The notes: generated by a model from the letters alone, not told the origin. A DNA stretch of 64,000 nt from Flavobacterium sp. 9AF (GCF_902506265.1 NZ_LR733556.1:2274515-2338514); one strand, 5' to 3'. Positions 1-9,906 are shown, counted from the stretch's first letter. Numbers and translations are program-made.

Positions 1-585
1 TTCTTTAGTTGGGCTATTCATGGTAATCTTGGTCATATCGCAAATAATTCGATAGCTCTTTTTGTCTTATTGTTTTTTTTACGATTTTTTTACAAAAGTC
101 AATCGGTCATTGTGATTGTTTTTGGTATTCTTTTTTCGGGTTTAGGAACATGGTTATTAGGAAGACCAAGCTATCATATAGGAGCGAGTGGTTTAATCTA
201 TGTTTTAGTGAGTTTTATATTTTTTAAAGGTATTTTTACTAAATATTTTAGATTAATGGCTCTTTCATTTGTAATTGTTTTGTTATATGGAGGAATGATT
301 TGGTATATGTTTCCCAATGTGGAAAAAGGAATTTCTTGGGAGGGTCATTTAAGCGGTTTTTTAACAGGGTTATCTCTCGCATTAATTATTAGAACACCAC
401 AATTTGGAAAACCAGTAATTTATGATTGGCAAAGACCAGATTTTAATCCTGAAAATGATTCTTTTATGAAGAATTTTGATGATAAAGGGAATTTCAATCC
501 ACCACCGAAACCAGATGAAACTATAAAAGATTACTTTACTTCCTCTTTAAAAGTAATTTATGAATTTATGGGGTTGAAAAAATAA
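1..585 (+). CDS. Rhomboid family intramembrane serine protease, 5' truncated by window edge
   Basis: The frame is open from the first base, so the true start lies before the window. The visible 194 residues are strongly hydrophobic. They show the rhomboid signature: an HGNLGH..N motif near visible residues 7-16 (second membrane helix), the GASG serine motif with the nucleophile near residue 63, and the partner histidine in EGHLSG near residue 116. Together these give the Ser-His dyad of a protease that cuts within or near the membrane. The C-terminal 60 residues are a hydrophilic cytoplasmic tail rich in Pro, Asp and Asn. The substrate cannot be inferred. The gene converges on rlmB with a 13-base gap. 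Confidence 0.9.
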   Translation, partial: FFSWAIHGNLGHIANNSIALFVLLFFLRFFYKSQSVIVIVFGILFSGLGTWLLGRPSYHIGASGLIYVLVSFIFFKGIFTKYFRLMALSFVIVLLYGGMIWYMFPNVEKGISWEGHLSGFLTGLSLALIIRTPQFGKPVIYDWQRPDFNPENDSFMKNFDDKGNFNPPPKPDETIKDYFTSSLKVIYEFMGLKK

Positions 586-598
586 TAGTAATTTCTTC

Positions 599-1336
599 TT
601 ATATAATTCTTTGTCTTACAGCTTCATAAAGAAAAGCCCCACAAGCAACAGAAACATTTAGAGATTCTATAGTTCCAAACATTGGTAGTTTCGCTTTATG
701 ATCAACAATTTTTAGTACAGATGGATTTACACCTCTGTCTTCACTTCCCATAATAATTGCAGTTGGATTTGTGAAATTTATATCATAAAGTGTGTTTTCA
801 GTTTTTTCTGTTGCTGCAACGGTTTGTATTCCGCTTGCTTGTAAATAATAAATGGCATCTTTAATGTGTTCTACTTTACAAATTGGAACGTTAAAGACTG
901 CACCAGCACTTGTTTTAACTGTATCGCCATTTACAGGTGCAGAACCTTGTTTTTGGATAATAATTCCATTAACACCAGTGCACTCTGCAGTTCTTATAAT
1001 TGCTCCAAAGTTTCTAGCATCAGATAATTGATCTAAGATAAGGAAAAGAGGACTTTTTTGTGAATTTACTGTTTTTTCAATCAAAGTTTCTAAATCATAA
1101 AAAGATACTGGAGAAATTGTAGCAACAGCTCCTTGATGATTTTTTGAAGTTAACCTGTTTAATTTTTCAACAGGAACATATGAAAAATTAATGTTGCCCT
1201 TTTTCATAGTTTTCATCAATTCCTGCATTAATTCTCCTTGATTTTCTTTTTGAATAAAAACTTTGTCGATTTCTTTTCCTGCTTGAATGGCTTCAATAAT
1301 TGCTCTAATTCCGAATATTTGATTCTCTTTTTCCAT
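599..1336 (-). CDS. rlmB: 23S rRNA 2'-O-ribose methyltransferase RlmB (TrmH/SpoU family)
   Basis: This 245-residue protein has the usual two-part structure. An N-terminal SpoU substrate-binding domain (residues 5-80) contains FGIRAIIEAI. A C-terminal SPOUT methyltransferase domain carries the three knot motifs: DARNFGAIIRTAE near 105-117, SEDRGV near 198, and LNVSVACGAFLYE near 225-237. The family methylates the 2'-OH of a guanosine in the 23S rRNA peptidyl-transferase region (G2251 in E. coli) using S-adenosylmethionine. TrmH-family paralogues exist, so the exact rRNA target is inferred from overall similarity. It is transcribed alone from a promoter close to the start codon. Confidence 0.88.
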   Translation of the reverse strand: MEKENQIFGIRAIIEAIQAGKEIDKVFIQKENQGELMQELMKTMKKGNINFSYVPVEKLNRLTSKNHQGAVATISPVSFYDLETLIEKTVNSQKSPLFLILDQLSDARNFGAIIRTAECTGVNGIIIQKQGSAPVNGDTVKTSAGAVFNVPICKVEHIKDAIYYLQASGIQTVAATEKTENTLYDINFTNPTAIIMGSEDRGVNPSVLKIVDHKAKLPMFGTIESLNVSVACGAFLYEAVRQRII

Positions 1337-1340
1337 GGTG

Positions 1341-1348
1341 CAAATTTA
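1341..1348 (-). promoter_or_regulatory. -7 box (TAAATTTG) of rlmB
   Basis: Read on the minus strand, TAAATTTG matches the Bacteroidota -7 consensus TAnnTTTG. It ends only four bases before the ATG of rlmB, so the transcript would be leaderless or nearly so. No well-spaced -33 TTG is evident because the upstream terminator hairpin occupies that position. Confidence 0.5.
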
Positions 1349-1352
1349 TAAA

Positions 1353-1378
1353 AAAACCACCTCAAATGAGGTGGTTTT
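1353..1378 (-). terminator. Intrinsic terminator of the SusC/SusD operon
   Basis: A perfect 12-bp stem (AAAACCACCTCA pairing with TGAGGTGGTTTT) closes a two-base loop. On the minus strand it is followed by a run of T. It lies directly after the stop of the last lipoprotein gene of the sus-like operon and before rlmB. Confidence 0.85.
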
Positions 1379-1398
1379 AATATTTAATATGAAATTAA

Positions 1399-2328
1399 TT
1401 ATTTTTTATTTTTATTTAAAATTTTTGTCCTTATTGCTTGTGAAATATTATTATACCTACCTTGAAAAACTTGAGCACTATTTTGGTCTGTTATAGTGTA
1501 AGTTTGTCCTGTTTTAACTATAGTATATTCTATATAAGCATTACTATTACCATCATCTAAACCTCCATCAGAAAGCAGAAAATAATTTGAAACATCTAAT
1601 GATTCTGTTGGAGTTTGCCCACCAATTTTTGAAAATTCAACATTTGCAGGAATATTAATTGCAGCGGTTTCTCCATCATTTGTCCATAAGCTAACGACTA
1701 ATGTGTATGTGTCATCTGGCATAAGAGAAGAAATAATGATTTCTTCAGGACAACTACTGTAGCTTGTTTCCACATAGTTTCCACCAGAATCTAATAATTC
1801 TAAATCCATATCAATATCGCAAAAATCTGTTGATCCATTATTACCATTAAAAGTACCATCCCAACTTAATTCAATTCTCAAGTTATCGCTGTTACCTATT
1901 TGAACAGTTATTTCTTGAGGGTCAAAATTAGCATTAGCAAATCTTTCATCTCCTATTTTCAAGGTAAATGTTTCAGTTGGTTCATAAGTTTCATCATATA
2001 AAATGGAAATAGAACCTGTAGCTGAAAGTTGATAAGCAGGAATTGTAATGGAATGATCATAATTGAAATCCTCACCTTCAGTTGCAGTACCGCTTACTAA
2101 AGAAACGTATGCAACTACATCAGCAATTTGAGGTTTATCTAATGAAATTGTATAAGTTAACACATCTTGATTTTCTTCATTATAAACTGTGGATTGAGAA
2201 AAATTTAGATTTAATGTAGCTTTAGCATCTGAAGTAGTTCTTGTGCTGTCTCCAGTATGATCGTCAGTATTACAACTCATTGTTAATAGAAGACCTAATC
2301 CTAACAATTTTATTTTTATATTTTTCAT
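1399..2328 (-). CDS. Calx-beta domain lipoprotein of the SusC/D operon
   Basis: A 309-residue protein with a lipoprotein signal peptide ending LLLTMSC near residue 19. It probably sits on the outer membrane. Residues about 35-145 look like a Calx-beta repeat: VLTYTISLDKP, then GTATEGEDFNY and YEPTETFTLKIGD, the usual extracellular beta-sandwich pattern. The rest (150-309) is an Asp- and Ser-rich beta domain with no family I recognise; DFCDIDMDLEL resembles a metal-binding strand. It is the last gene of a four-gene operon, 13 bases downstream of the previous gene. I infer an accessory surface-exposed ligand-binding role. The ligand is unknown. Confidence 0.75.
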   Translation of the reverse strand: MKNIKIKLLGLGLLLTMSCNTDDHTGDSTRTTSDAKATLNLNFSQSTVYNEENQDVLTYTISLDKPQIADVVAYVSLVSGTATEGEDFNYDHSITIPAYQLSATGSISILYDETYEPTETFTLKIGDERFANANFDPQEITVQIGNSDNLRIELSWDGTFNGNNGSTDFCDIDMDLELLDSGGNYVETSYSSCPEEIIISSLMPDDTYTLVVSLWTNDGETAAINIPANVEFSKIGGQTPTESLDVSNYFLLSDGGLDDGNSNAYIEYTIVKTGQTYTITDQNSAQVFQGRYNNISQAIRTKILNKNKK

Positions 2329-2341
2329 AATTTTTAGTCTC

Positions 2342-3274
2342 TTAGTTTACAATTTTTTCTAACTCATGATAGAATACTCTTGGCCCTGAACCCGTAGTGA
2401 AATATCCATAACTCATGTATAATTTATCTTTACCTTCCACATTATCTCTAACTCCTCTATTTGATGTAGATGTACAATCGATAGATACATCAGCAAAATC
2501 AGTAGGATTTGTTGCACAAGTTATAAAAGGTTGTCCATTTCCTAATTGTGGGGATCCATCAGGTCTATTAGCTGGATAAGTAATAACATCATTAGAATCC
2601 ATATTGAAATAGTATTCATTATTGTTAAAGATTCCAAAATATTCTACTACTTTATAAGTGGTTTCATCTACAGATTCAATTGTTGTAGATCCAGGCCAAT
2701 CAGCTGTTCCAGTTGAAAAAACACCTAATCTATAATATGCTCCAAAATTGCATTTATAAGTACCAGCAAATCTAGTTCCTACTGCAACTTTAGCGGTAGA
2801 AGCATTTTCTAGAACTTTTCCATCTGTCAAAGTTGAAACAAAAACTAATGTCCAAGATTCACCTATTTGTAATGTTGTATCACTTGTTGGAAGTGGAGAA
2901 CCACCAATTGATAAACCTTGTATTAATTCTGGATAAGTAAATGTGAATTCATAATTATTAAACGAAACCCCTGTATCTAGGATTAATGTCTTTAGTAAAG
3001 TTCTGTTTGAATTTGTAAAACTTCCATCAAGATTTTTTTTACTAAAAAATTTGTATACATCAACTTTTGTTGTTTTTTCTTCACCTTGAATGATATCAAA
3101 GTTAGCCTTGTATTGATAAGTATCTCCGTTGCCAACCACATAACCAACAAGTTTTGATTTTACAGTTACTAATCCGCCTTGATTCTCATTTTGTGTTAGT
3201 AAATCATTATCGGCTGTACATGAAGTTATAAGTACAGCTATAATTAATGTTAAGTATAAATTGATTTTTTTCAT
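2342..3274 (-). CDS. Outer-membrane lipoprotein of unknown function in the SusC/D operon
   Basis: A 310-residue protein. Its signal peptide has a lipobox (ITSC near residues 16-19) followed by ADNDL, so it should be lipidated. The mature part is predicted beta-rich and contains several aromatic stretches such as YFGIFNNNEYYFNMDS near 211-226. I do not recognise a domain. Its position, 10 bases after the SusD-like gene, matches where SusE/SusF-type accessory surface lipoproteins are encoded in other uptake operons. A ligand-binding role is inferred from this context only. Confidence 0.7.
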   Translation of the reverse strand: MKKINLYLTLIIAVLITSCTADNDLLTQNENQGGLVTVKSKLVGYVVGNGDTYQYKANFDIIQGEEKTTKVDVYKFFSKKNLDGSFTNSNRTLLKTLILDTGVSFNNYEFTFTYPELIQGLSIGGSPLPTSDTTLQIGESWTLVFVSTLTDGKVLENASTAKVAVGTRFAGTYKCNFGAYYRLGVFSTGTADWPGSTTIESVDETTYKVVEYFGIFNNNEYYFNMDSNDVITYPANRPDGSPQLGNGQPFITCATNPTDFADVSIDCTSTSNRGVRDNVEGKDKLYMSYGYFTTGSGPRVFYHELEKIVN

Positions 3275-3284
3275 AATATTTTTT

Positions 3285-4709
3285 TTAATTCATCCACCAT
3301 ACTGATGAAGTTAATTCATCACCATTTGATAAAGTTGCAATTGCTGCTAAATAATTATCTCTATTTATATTAATAGAATAAGTTGGATAATAATATCTTT
3401 TAGGGATACTTGGTATTGCTGCATTTAAAGCAGGAGATAGTGCAGGAACCCCAGTTCTTCTCCACTCTGTCCAAGCTTCTACTCCTTGTCCATAAAGAGC
3501 GATCCAGTTTTGTTCACCTATTTTAACCTTCCCGTCTGCTTGAGTGGTAAATACAAGACTTGGTAAAGCTAAGTAGGCATCGATTTCAGTTTGTGGAACT
3601 CCATTAAAGACTAAGCTAGCTTCAATTCCTTCTAGATAATAATTAAATGCAGCTGTTTGACCACCTGAGATTAAACCTCTATTGGCAGCTTCAGCTAATA
3701 AGAATTTAACTTGTGAATGTGATAAAATGACACCTGGTAAAGTTGGAGATAAATAAAATGTACCTGGTGAAGAGAATCCATTATAATTACTTGTGTTTTC
3801 TTGTCCTGGTATATTTCCTACATATTGTCCAGAGCTATTAGTTTGTGATATAATAGGTCTTCTAGGATCGTTAAGAGTTGTTAATTTATCAACCAAAACT
3901 GAACTATTTTTAAATTCAGCTCTATTTCCAAAAATTATAGTTTCATAAATTGGATTAGCATCTGGTTGAGCAGCTAAATAAATTAATTGAGCACTATCTT
4001 CATTAGAATCCATTAAATTTGCATCATTTACTAATGCTTGCAAGCTAGCACTAACATTAACTTTGTTTGAAATTCTCATCAAAACTTTAAATTTAAGGGA
4101 ATTTCCTAATTTACGCCATTTTGAAATATCTCCTCCATAAATTAAATCAGAAGTACTTGGAACTTCACCTTGATTTAGTGCTAATAATTGTTCCGCTTGA
4201 GTTAAATAGTTAATTATGCCAGTATAAACATCTTCTTGACTATCAAATTTTGGTTTTAAATTCCCAGCTTGACCAACTTCTGAGAAAGGAACAGGACCAT
4301 AAATGTCTGTTAAAATTTGAAATGCATTCGCTTGTAAAATTAATGAAATACCCTTAAGATTATTGTTGCCTTCCTTATCTGCTATTGTATACATACTTTT
4401 AGCATCTGAAATTACATCTGCATATAATTGATCCCAAATTCCATCTATGACTCCTCTTCTAGGGAGGTATTTTTCTTCATCATTATATTGTACTTTTGAC
4501 CAATGTTGAGCCCAACATAGACCCATATCACCTCCCACAAATGTGTCGTATATAGCATTCTGATTGACTCTAACAATATTTCCTAAGAATAAATGTGCAG
4601 GCACTTCAGTAGGATTGTTTGGGTCAACATTTACTTCTTCGAAATTACTCGTACAGTTTTGTAAAAGTAAACTCGTAAAAAGTATAAAAATTAATTTAAC
4701 GTTTTTCAT
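3285..4709 (-). CDS. SusD/RagB family nutrient-binding outer membrane lipoprotein
   Basis: A 474-residue SusD-like protein of the second SusD subfamily. A lipobox (LLLQNC near 19) is followed by the typical N-terminal sequence VNVDPNNPTEVPAHLFLGN. Alpha-helical TPR-like elements follow, and the C-terminus has the conserved ALYGQGVEAWTEWRRTG segment near 402-418. SusD proteins sit as a lid on the SusC channel and capture the substrate. The gene lies 11 bases downstream of susC, as is standard. Members of this subfamily are not restricted to glycans, and no glycoside hydrolase or protease gene is adjacent, so the nutrient cannot be named. Confidence 0.93.
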   Translation of the reverse strand: MKNVKLIFILFTSLLLQNCTSNFEEVNVDPNNPTEVPAHLFLGNIVRVNQNAIYDTFVGGDMGLCWAQHWSKVQYNDEEKYLPRRGVIDGIWDQLYADVISDAKSMYTIADKEGNNNLKGISLILQANAFQILTDIYGPVPFSEVGQAGNLKPKFDSQEDVYTGIINYLTQAEQLLALNQGEVPSTSDLIYGGDISKWRKLGNSLKFKVLMRISNKVNVSASLQALVNDANLMDSNEDSAQLIYLAAQPDANPIYETIIFGNRAEFKNSSVLVDKLTTLNDPRRPIISQTNSSGQYVGNIPGQENTSNYNGFSSPGTFYLSPTLPGVILSHSQVKFLLAEAANRGLISGGQTAAFNYYLEGIEASLVFNGVPQTEIDAYLALPSLVFTTQADGKVKIGEQNWIALYGQGVEAWTEWRRTGVPALSPALNAAIPSIPKRYYYPTYSININRDNYLAAIATLSNGDELTSSVWWMN

Positions 4710-4720
4710 ATTTTATTTTT

Positions 4721-7700
4721 TTAAAATTGCACATTCAAGTTAAAACCTATGTTTCTAGCGCTTGGTAATTGACCAAATTCTTGTCCTTGTTCTCCATTAG
4801 CACTGCTAAATCCTGATTCAGGATCAATATGAGGTGTTTTCTTGTAAAGAATTGCAAGATTTCTTGCTACTACTGACAATTTAATATTATCTATAGAAGT
4901 GTTGTCTAACCATTTTTTAGGCAAACTATATCCTAGTCTTACTTCTCTTAATTTAACATAACTAGCATCAAAGATTGAGCTTTCTTCATTGTTATTGCCA
5001 TAGACAGCCTGATTGAACTTTTTAGCTTCAGTAACAACATTGTTAGGAATCCATCCACCATTTCCATCTGAAATAACACCATCTCCAACTATTCCTGTTT
5101 CTCTTCCATAGAGAGTTTCTGCAAGAACTCCAGAATATCTGCCCCAAGCATATGTCATTGAATGTATTTTGCCTCCCATTTTTGCGTCAACTAGAGAGCT
5201 TAATGTGAAATCTTTATAACCTAGACTTAAATTTATACCTCCAGTCCAGTCTGGATTTATGTCTCCTAAAATCTTTTGAGTATTATCTACAACAGGTAAA
5301 CCATTTTCGTAAATTATATCACCGTTTTCATTTCTTTCAAATCCTCTTCCAACTAATAAACCGAAAGGTTGACCTGGTTGAGCTTGTAAAGTTAATCCCC
5401 ATTGCCCTCCTAATTCATAAGAATCTAAGCCGCCCAGACTTATAACTTTATTTTTATTTGTGGCAAAATTTAAGTCTATATCAAAGAAGAAATTTTCCTT
5501 TTTAATTACATTTACGCCTAATTGAACTTCAAAACCTTTATTTTCCATTTGCGCAAAATTACCAAAAGATCTTTGATATGTAGTTGCAGGATCAACGTCA
5601 GCAGCAAGTAATAAGTCATTACTTTTTTGAATATAATATGTTGCTGATAGTTTTGCTCTACTTTGAAATGCATACAAATCAAATCCAACTTCGCTACTTA
5701 CTACATTTTCAGGTTTAGCATTAGGATTAAATTGTGTATTATTATTTGTTGCTTGATTACCCCAACCATTATTGTTTAATACAAATGTTGTGTTGATATT
5801 GTAAGGTCCAATTTCACCTAATCTTCCTACTTTAGATAAACCACCTCTTAACTTGAAAAAGTTAATTGTTTCAGATTCAATCTTTAATAAATCCGTTAAA
5901 ACGGTAGATAATGTTGCTGAATAGTAGAAGAATGAATTGTTTTCTTTTGCTAATACAGAAGCCCAGTCATTTCTAGCTGTTAAGTTTAAAAAGATTGCAT
6001 TTTTGTATGAAATATCTCCGAATCCAAGTAAACTATTAATTCTTTGCTCTTGGTAATTATTAGTTTGTTGAGCAATTGAACCTGTTTTTAAGTTCGATAA
6101 GTTGTATAAAAAAGGTAATTCAAGTGCAGGTGCAAGTCCAGAATTAAACGTTCTAATTCTTCTCATGCTATTTGAACCAAAATTCAAATTGAATTTAAAG
6201 TCTTCTCCTAATGAATTATTATATTTTGCTAAAAATTCCAAATTCGTTTCTCTATAGCTTCTAGCTACACTTTGAAATGATCCATCAATAGTTTCATTTG
6301 TACCTACTGCTTTTATTAATGATTCTTGTTGAGAGAATTGATCTATCATTAATTTCCCAGATACACCAAATTTATCAGAAAAATCATAATTCATTCCTAC
6401 ATTGCCATATATTCTATCTCTTGAATAAGTGTTTTTGTTGTTTTCAAGAACCCAATATGGGTTGTTTTGAAAATTATTATTCCAGTTAATAGGAACTTGA
6501 GCTGATAGATTGTCATATGATGGAGATAATGGTAAATTTCTCCAATCTTTTAAATCTGAAAAATTAATATTCCTTGCTGACCAAATAAACTGTTGCATAA
6601 CGTTTTCTGAGTTATAACCTACCGTAGGTAAATTATTACTTTTTTCATTTACATAGTTTAAACTGAAATTGGTTGATAATTTATCTGATGCTTTGTGAGA
6701 ACCATTTAAGCCAATATTAACTTTTTTGAAATCGGTAAAAGGAACCATTCCTTTTTGGTCGCTATTACCTACAGATAATCTATAAGTTGTTTTTTCATTT
6801 CCTCCTTGAAATGCTAAAGTATTGCTAATGTTTAAACCTGTATTGAAGAAGTTTTTAACATTATCTGGATGTGAAATCCATGGAGATGCTCCACCACCAT
6901 ATTTAAAAGAATCCCATTGTACAAATTCTAATCCAGAATCTAAAGGTGCTCCCCAACTTTCATCTACACCATCGCCAGTACCACTTCCTGCACCGTCCAC
7001 ATATTCGAAGTAATTTGCGATAGATCCTCCGTTTGGATCACTTCCTTGTCCGTAGGAATTTTGATAATCTGGTAAAACCAAAGGATTACTGAAAGTTATG
7101 TTTGTATTAAAGCTTACACCTAGTTTTTCTGAATTTTTTCCTCTTTTTGTAGTTATGATTATTGCACCGTTTCCAGCTCTAATACCATATAAAGCTGCTG
7201 CAGTTGGTCCTTTTAAAACTTCAATCGATTCAACATCATCTGGGTTTATATTTGAGATACCATTTGGCAAATCCCTTCCTCCTCCTGAACCTGCATTTCC
7301 ATAGTTAGTATTGTCCATTGGTACTCCGTCAACTATGAATAAAGGTTCTGTATTTCCTGTTATGGATGAAATACCTCTAAGGATAATTCTAGATGAAGAC
7401 CCAACAGATCCGCTACTGCTAGTTATTTGAACACCCGCAATTTTTCCAGATAGAGAATTTATAACGTTAGATTCTCTACCTTCAGTCATTTCATCCCCTT
7501 TGATGTTTTGGCTTGCATAACCTAGGGATTTTTCTTGTCTTTTGATTCCTAGAGCAGTAACAACAACTCCTTCTAATGTAGTTATGTCTTCTTGCAAAGT
7601 CACTTTTAAAGTTGTAGAATTTACAATAACTTCTTGTGTCTTCATGCTTACATAACTAAAAACAAGAATAGAACCTTGTTTTACATCAATTTTAAAATTA

Positions 7701-7876
7701 CCATCAAAATCGGTTTGTGTACCATTGCCTGATCCTTTTTCTTGAATTGCGACACTTGGTAATGGGAGCCCATTTTGATCTACAACTGTACCAGAGACAG
7801 TTTTTACCTGAGCAAAAGCAATTTGCCCTAACATTACTACTAATACAGTTAGTAATACGTTAAATTTAGACCTCAT
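4721..7876 (-). CDS. SusC/RagA family TonB-linked outer membrane transporter
   Basis: A 1051-residue protein. It has a signal peptide (cleavage after IAFAQ near 23), an N-terminal carboxypeptidase-D-like regulatory domain (VSGTVVDQNGLPLPSVAIQ near 28-46), a TonB-dependent plug domain (ALGIKRQEKSLGY, then PLFIVDGVPMDN near 178 and ESIEVLKGPTAAALYG near 216-231) and a C-terminal 22-strand barrel. It ends in the aromatic FNLNVQF typical of outer-membrane proteins. It would import a bulky nutrient captured by the SusD partner, using TonB energy. It is the first gene of the minus-strand operon. No ECF sigma or anti-sigma pair is adjacent, so regulation is not visible here. Confidence 0.95.
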   Translation of the reverse strand: MRSKFNVLLTVLVVMLGQIAFAQVKTVSGTVVDQNGLPLPSVAIQEKGSGNGTQTDFDGNFKIDVKQGSILVFSYVSMKTQEVIVNSTTLKVTLQEDITTLEGVVVTALGIKRQEKSLGYASQNIKGDEMTEGRESNVINSLSGKIAGVQITSSSGSVGSSSRIILRGISSITGNTEPLFIVDGVPMDNTNYGNAGSGGGRDLPNGISNINPDDVESIEVLKGPTAAALYGIRAGNGAIIITTKRGKNSEKLGVSFNTNITFSNPLVLPDYQNSYGQGSDPNGGSIANYFEYVDGAGSGTGDGVDESWGAPLDSGLEFVQWDSFKYGGGASPWISHPDNVKNFFNTGLNISNTLAFQGGNEKTTYRLSVGNSDQKGMVPFTDFKKVNIGLNGSHKASDKLSTNFSLNYVNEKSNNLPTVGYNSENVMQQFIWSARNINFSDLKDWRNLPLSPSYDNLSAQVPINWNNNFQNNPYWVLENNKNTYSRDRIYGNVGMNYDFSDKFGVSGKLMIDQFSQQESLIKAVGTNETIDGSFQSVARSYRETNLEFLAKYNNSLGEDFKFNLNFGSNSMRRIRTFNSGLAPALELPFLYNLSNLKTGSIAQQTNNYQEQRINSLLGFGDISYKNAIFLNLTARNDWASVLAKENNSFFYYSATLSTVLTDLLKIESETINFFKLRGGLSKVGRLGEIGPYNINTTFVLNNNGWGNQATNNNTQFNPNAKPENVVSSEVGFDLYAFQSRAKLSATYYIQKSNDLLLAADVDPATTYQRSFGNFAQMENKGFEVQLGVNVIKKENFFFDIDLNFATNKNKVISLGGLDSYELGGQWGLTLQAQPGQPFGLLVGRGFERNENGDIIYENGLPVVDNTQKILGDINPDWTGGINLSLGYKDFTLSSLVDAKMGGKIHSMTYAWGRYSGVLAETLYGRETGIVGDGVISDGNGGWIPNNVVTEAKKFNQAVYGNNNEESSIFDASYVKLREVRLGYSLPKKWLDNTSIDNIKLSVVARNLAILYKKTPHIDPESGFSSANGEQGQEFGQLPSARNIGFNLNVQF

Positions 7877-7971
7877 ATTTGTTAATTTGAATTAGTTGCC
7901 CAAAATTCAAAAAAAAAAGCTTTTAATCCTAATATTATTTAATATTTTTTTAACATTTAGTATTATTAATA

Positions 7972-9633
7972 TTAAAAAATTGCTTTAAAACTAATTTGAA
8001 TAACTGAGTTTGAAAGTTTTATTTTTTGGTTATTTAAACTTCCATTAGAATAGATTATTTGAAGTAATCCGTTGTTTGTTAGTAGTTTGATTCCTAATCC
8101 AGTTCCTAGTAGTTTGTTATTTTTTAATATTGTTTTATCTTGAGTGTAAGCATAATCTAAAACAGAATATAATTGTAAGTTTGGAGATGTTGAATATTGA
8201 TATTCGGTCATTATTCCGGAAAAAAAGTTGGTTTGTAGAGAGTTTTCTCTAAATCCTCTTATGGAATTAATCCCTCCAAAGCGATAAAGTTCGTTAGTTA
8301 AGTAATTGTCGCTATTTAAGTAGTAAGTATTGCTTTTAATTAAGATATTGTTTTTATCGTTTAATTCAATTAATCGAGATGCTTCGATTTGTCCAAAATA
8401 TTGTGTATTATTTTCTGTTTTATTTGTGCGATATCCTAATCCAGATTTAAAATCGAACCTTGTCTTTTGTTCGTTAAATTGATTAATGTTGTTTTTTTCG
8501 TTGTATTCATAACCAAATGTATAAAATACATTTTGAAAGTTTTGGAGATTGTTTGAATTGATATTTTGTATATCAACAGAGGTGGTTTTTTGTATGCCTA
8601 CTAATGCTTTTTGATTAAATGAGAAATGATAAGATAAATTTAAATTTAGTTTTGTATTTTGAAAGCTTGAATCTTGTTTGAAAATGTTTAATTCTGATTG
8701 TATTCCGAGTTTTGTTTTAAATAGGTATGGAAGTTCATTTTCTATTGAAAAGAGAGTTTCTTGATTGCCATTGTTTTTCCAGAAAAATTTAATTTTTTCA
8801 CCAGAATTTAAGGTGTTAATAAGAAGGAGATCCAAATAGCCATTAAAAACTAGTTTTTCCTCTTTGTTGTTAGCAAATCCAATAAAGCCGTCAAATTTGT
8901 TGGATTTCGTTTTGGTTATGTATGTGAAGATTTTTGTGGAATTTTCTGTGAATAAAATTTCAGGGTATTTTAATTGTTTTACATAATTAAGGGAATTTAT
9001 TTGATTATTTATTTTTGATATTAAATTTTGATTGAAAGTTTTGTTTTTAATATATTTATTAAGTTGAATTTTTATGTTCTTTGGAAATTTTTCATAACCA
9101 AGTATGATTATTTCATCTGCCATTCTTTTTGAATCCAATTCGAAATGTAAGTCGCAATATAAGACGTTGTCTTTAATCTGATGGTTTGTTAATGATATTT
9201 TGGCTAATGGATATCCTTTTTTTTCTAATTCTTTTAGTTTATTGGTTATACAATTTTCAGTTGTAAAAAAAGGAATTGATAATGTGTCTTTTTGAATGGA
9301 TAATAAGTTTTTATACTCCGCATTAATGTTGCGAGTTGTTATGATAGTTTTTTTTATAAGGTTGCCTAAGTGATACTGGTATAGAAATGTACTGTCATTA
9401 ATCTTTTCTTGTTTGGTAATGGTATGATTTATATAGCCAATCCTTATTAATATTGAATCAATTTTTTTTACTTCATCTATAATACTGCTTACTGTAATGT
9501 GTTTTTTTGTGTAAGAAATACTGTCTATTACTTTTTGTTCTTTATTAGTTTTTCCATTGATATTGAGTTGTAATGATTGACTCTGTAGGTATACTGAGTT
9601 GATAAAGAATAATATTATGTATAATAATCTCAT
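7972..9633 (-). CDS. Omp85/BamA-TamA-like outer membrane beta-barrel protein
   Basis: A 553-residue protein if it starts at the ATG at 9633. A TTG six codons upstream is possible, but the signal peptide MRLLYIILFFINSVYLQSQS fits the ATG. The N-terminal 230 residues look like two or three POTRA-type alpha/beta modules. The C-terminal half is a barrel with the Omp85 lid-lock motif in RFGGINSIRGFRE near residue 460 and ends in ISFKAIF, a terminal aromatic strand. Omp85-family proteins insert or secrete outer-membrane proteins. The substrate is unknown. It lies 95 bases upstream of susC on the same strand, and its own promoter was not clear. Confidence 0.75.
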   Translation of the reverse strand: MRLLYIILFFINSVYLQSQSLQLNINGKTNKEQKVIDSISYTKKHITVSSIIDEVKKIDSILIRIGYINHTITKQEKINDSTFLYQYHLGNLIKKTIITTRNINAEYKNLLSIQKDTLSIPFFTTENCITNKLKELEKKGYPLAKISLTNHQIKDNVLYCDLHFELDSKRMADEIIILGYEKFPKNIKIQLNKYIKNKTFNQNLISKINNQINSLNYVKQLKYPEILFTENSTKIFTYITKTKSNKFDGFIGFANNKEEKLVFNGYLDLLLINTLNSGEKIKFFWKNNGNQETLFSIENELPYLFKTKLGIQSELNIFKQDSSFQNTKLNLNLSYHFSFNQKALVGIQKTTSVDIQNINSNNLQNFQNVFYTFGYEYNEKNNINQFNEQKTRFDFKSGLGYRTNKTENNTQYFGQIEASRLIELNDKNNILIKSNTYYLNSDNYLTNELYRFGGINSIRGFRENSLQTNFFSGIMTEYQYSTSPNLQLYSVLDYAYTQDKTILKNNKLLGTGLGIKLLTNNGLLQIIYSNGSLNNQKIKLSNSVIQISFKAIF

Positions 9634-9822
9634 TGTTGTAAAATAACGCAAATTTGCTAAATAAATTTTGATTTGAGTTTATTGAGGGCTTTTTAACTAA
9701 TTTAGAGTATGCTTTTTAATGATTTCTGATTAAAATATAACCCGAGTTTTTATTGTAAATCTCGATGTAGATTAAATATTTGTTAATAAAATTTTAATAA
9801 GCTTGAAAATAAACAATTTAGA

Positions 9823-9853
9823 TTTGTTTTGTAAAAAAATATAATTACATTTG
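9823..9853 (+). promoter_or_regulatory. Promoter of the rpsL operon (TTTG-N19-TACATTTG)
   Basis: A -33 TTTG (9823-9826) is separated by 19 bases from a -7 TACATTTG (9846-9853), which fits the Bacteroidota sigma-A consensus. It lies 54 bases before rpsL. The initial transcript would fold a short hairpin (CCCCCT at 9856 with AGGGGG at 9873), which may stabilise or regulate the mRNA. Confidence 0.75.
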
Positions 9854-9906
9854 CACCCCCTTAAATAGAATCAGGGGGATTAATTTTAGTAATTTTATAA
9901 ACAATT

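Noticed and set aside
6298..7304. Three short plus-strand frames within the susC gene
   Set aside because: They lie antisense to a conserved TonB-dependent transporter and have no independent features.
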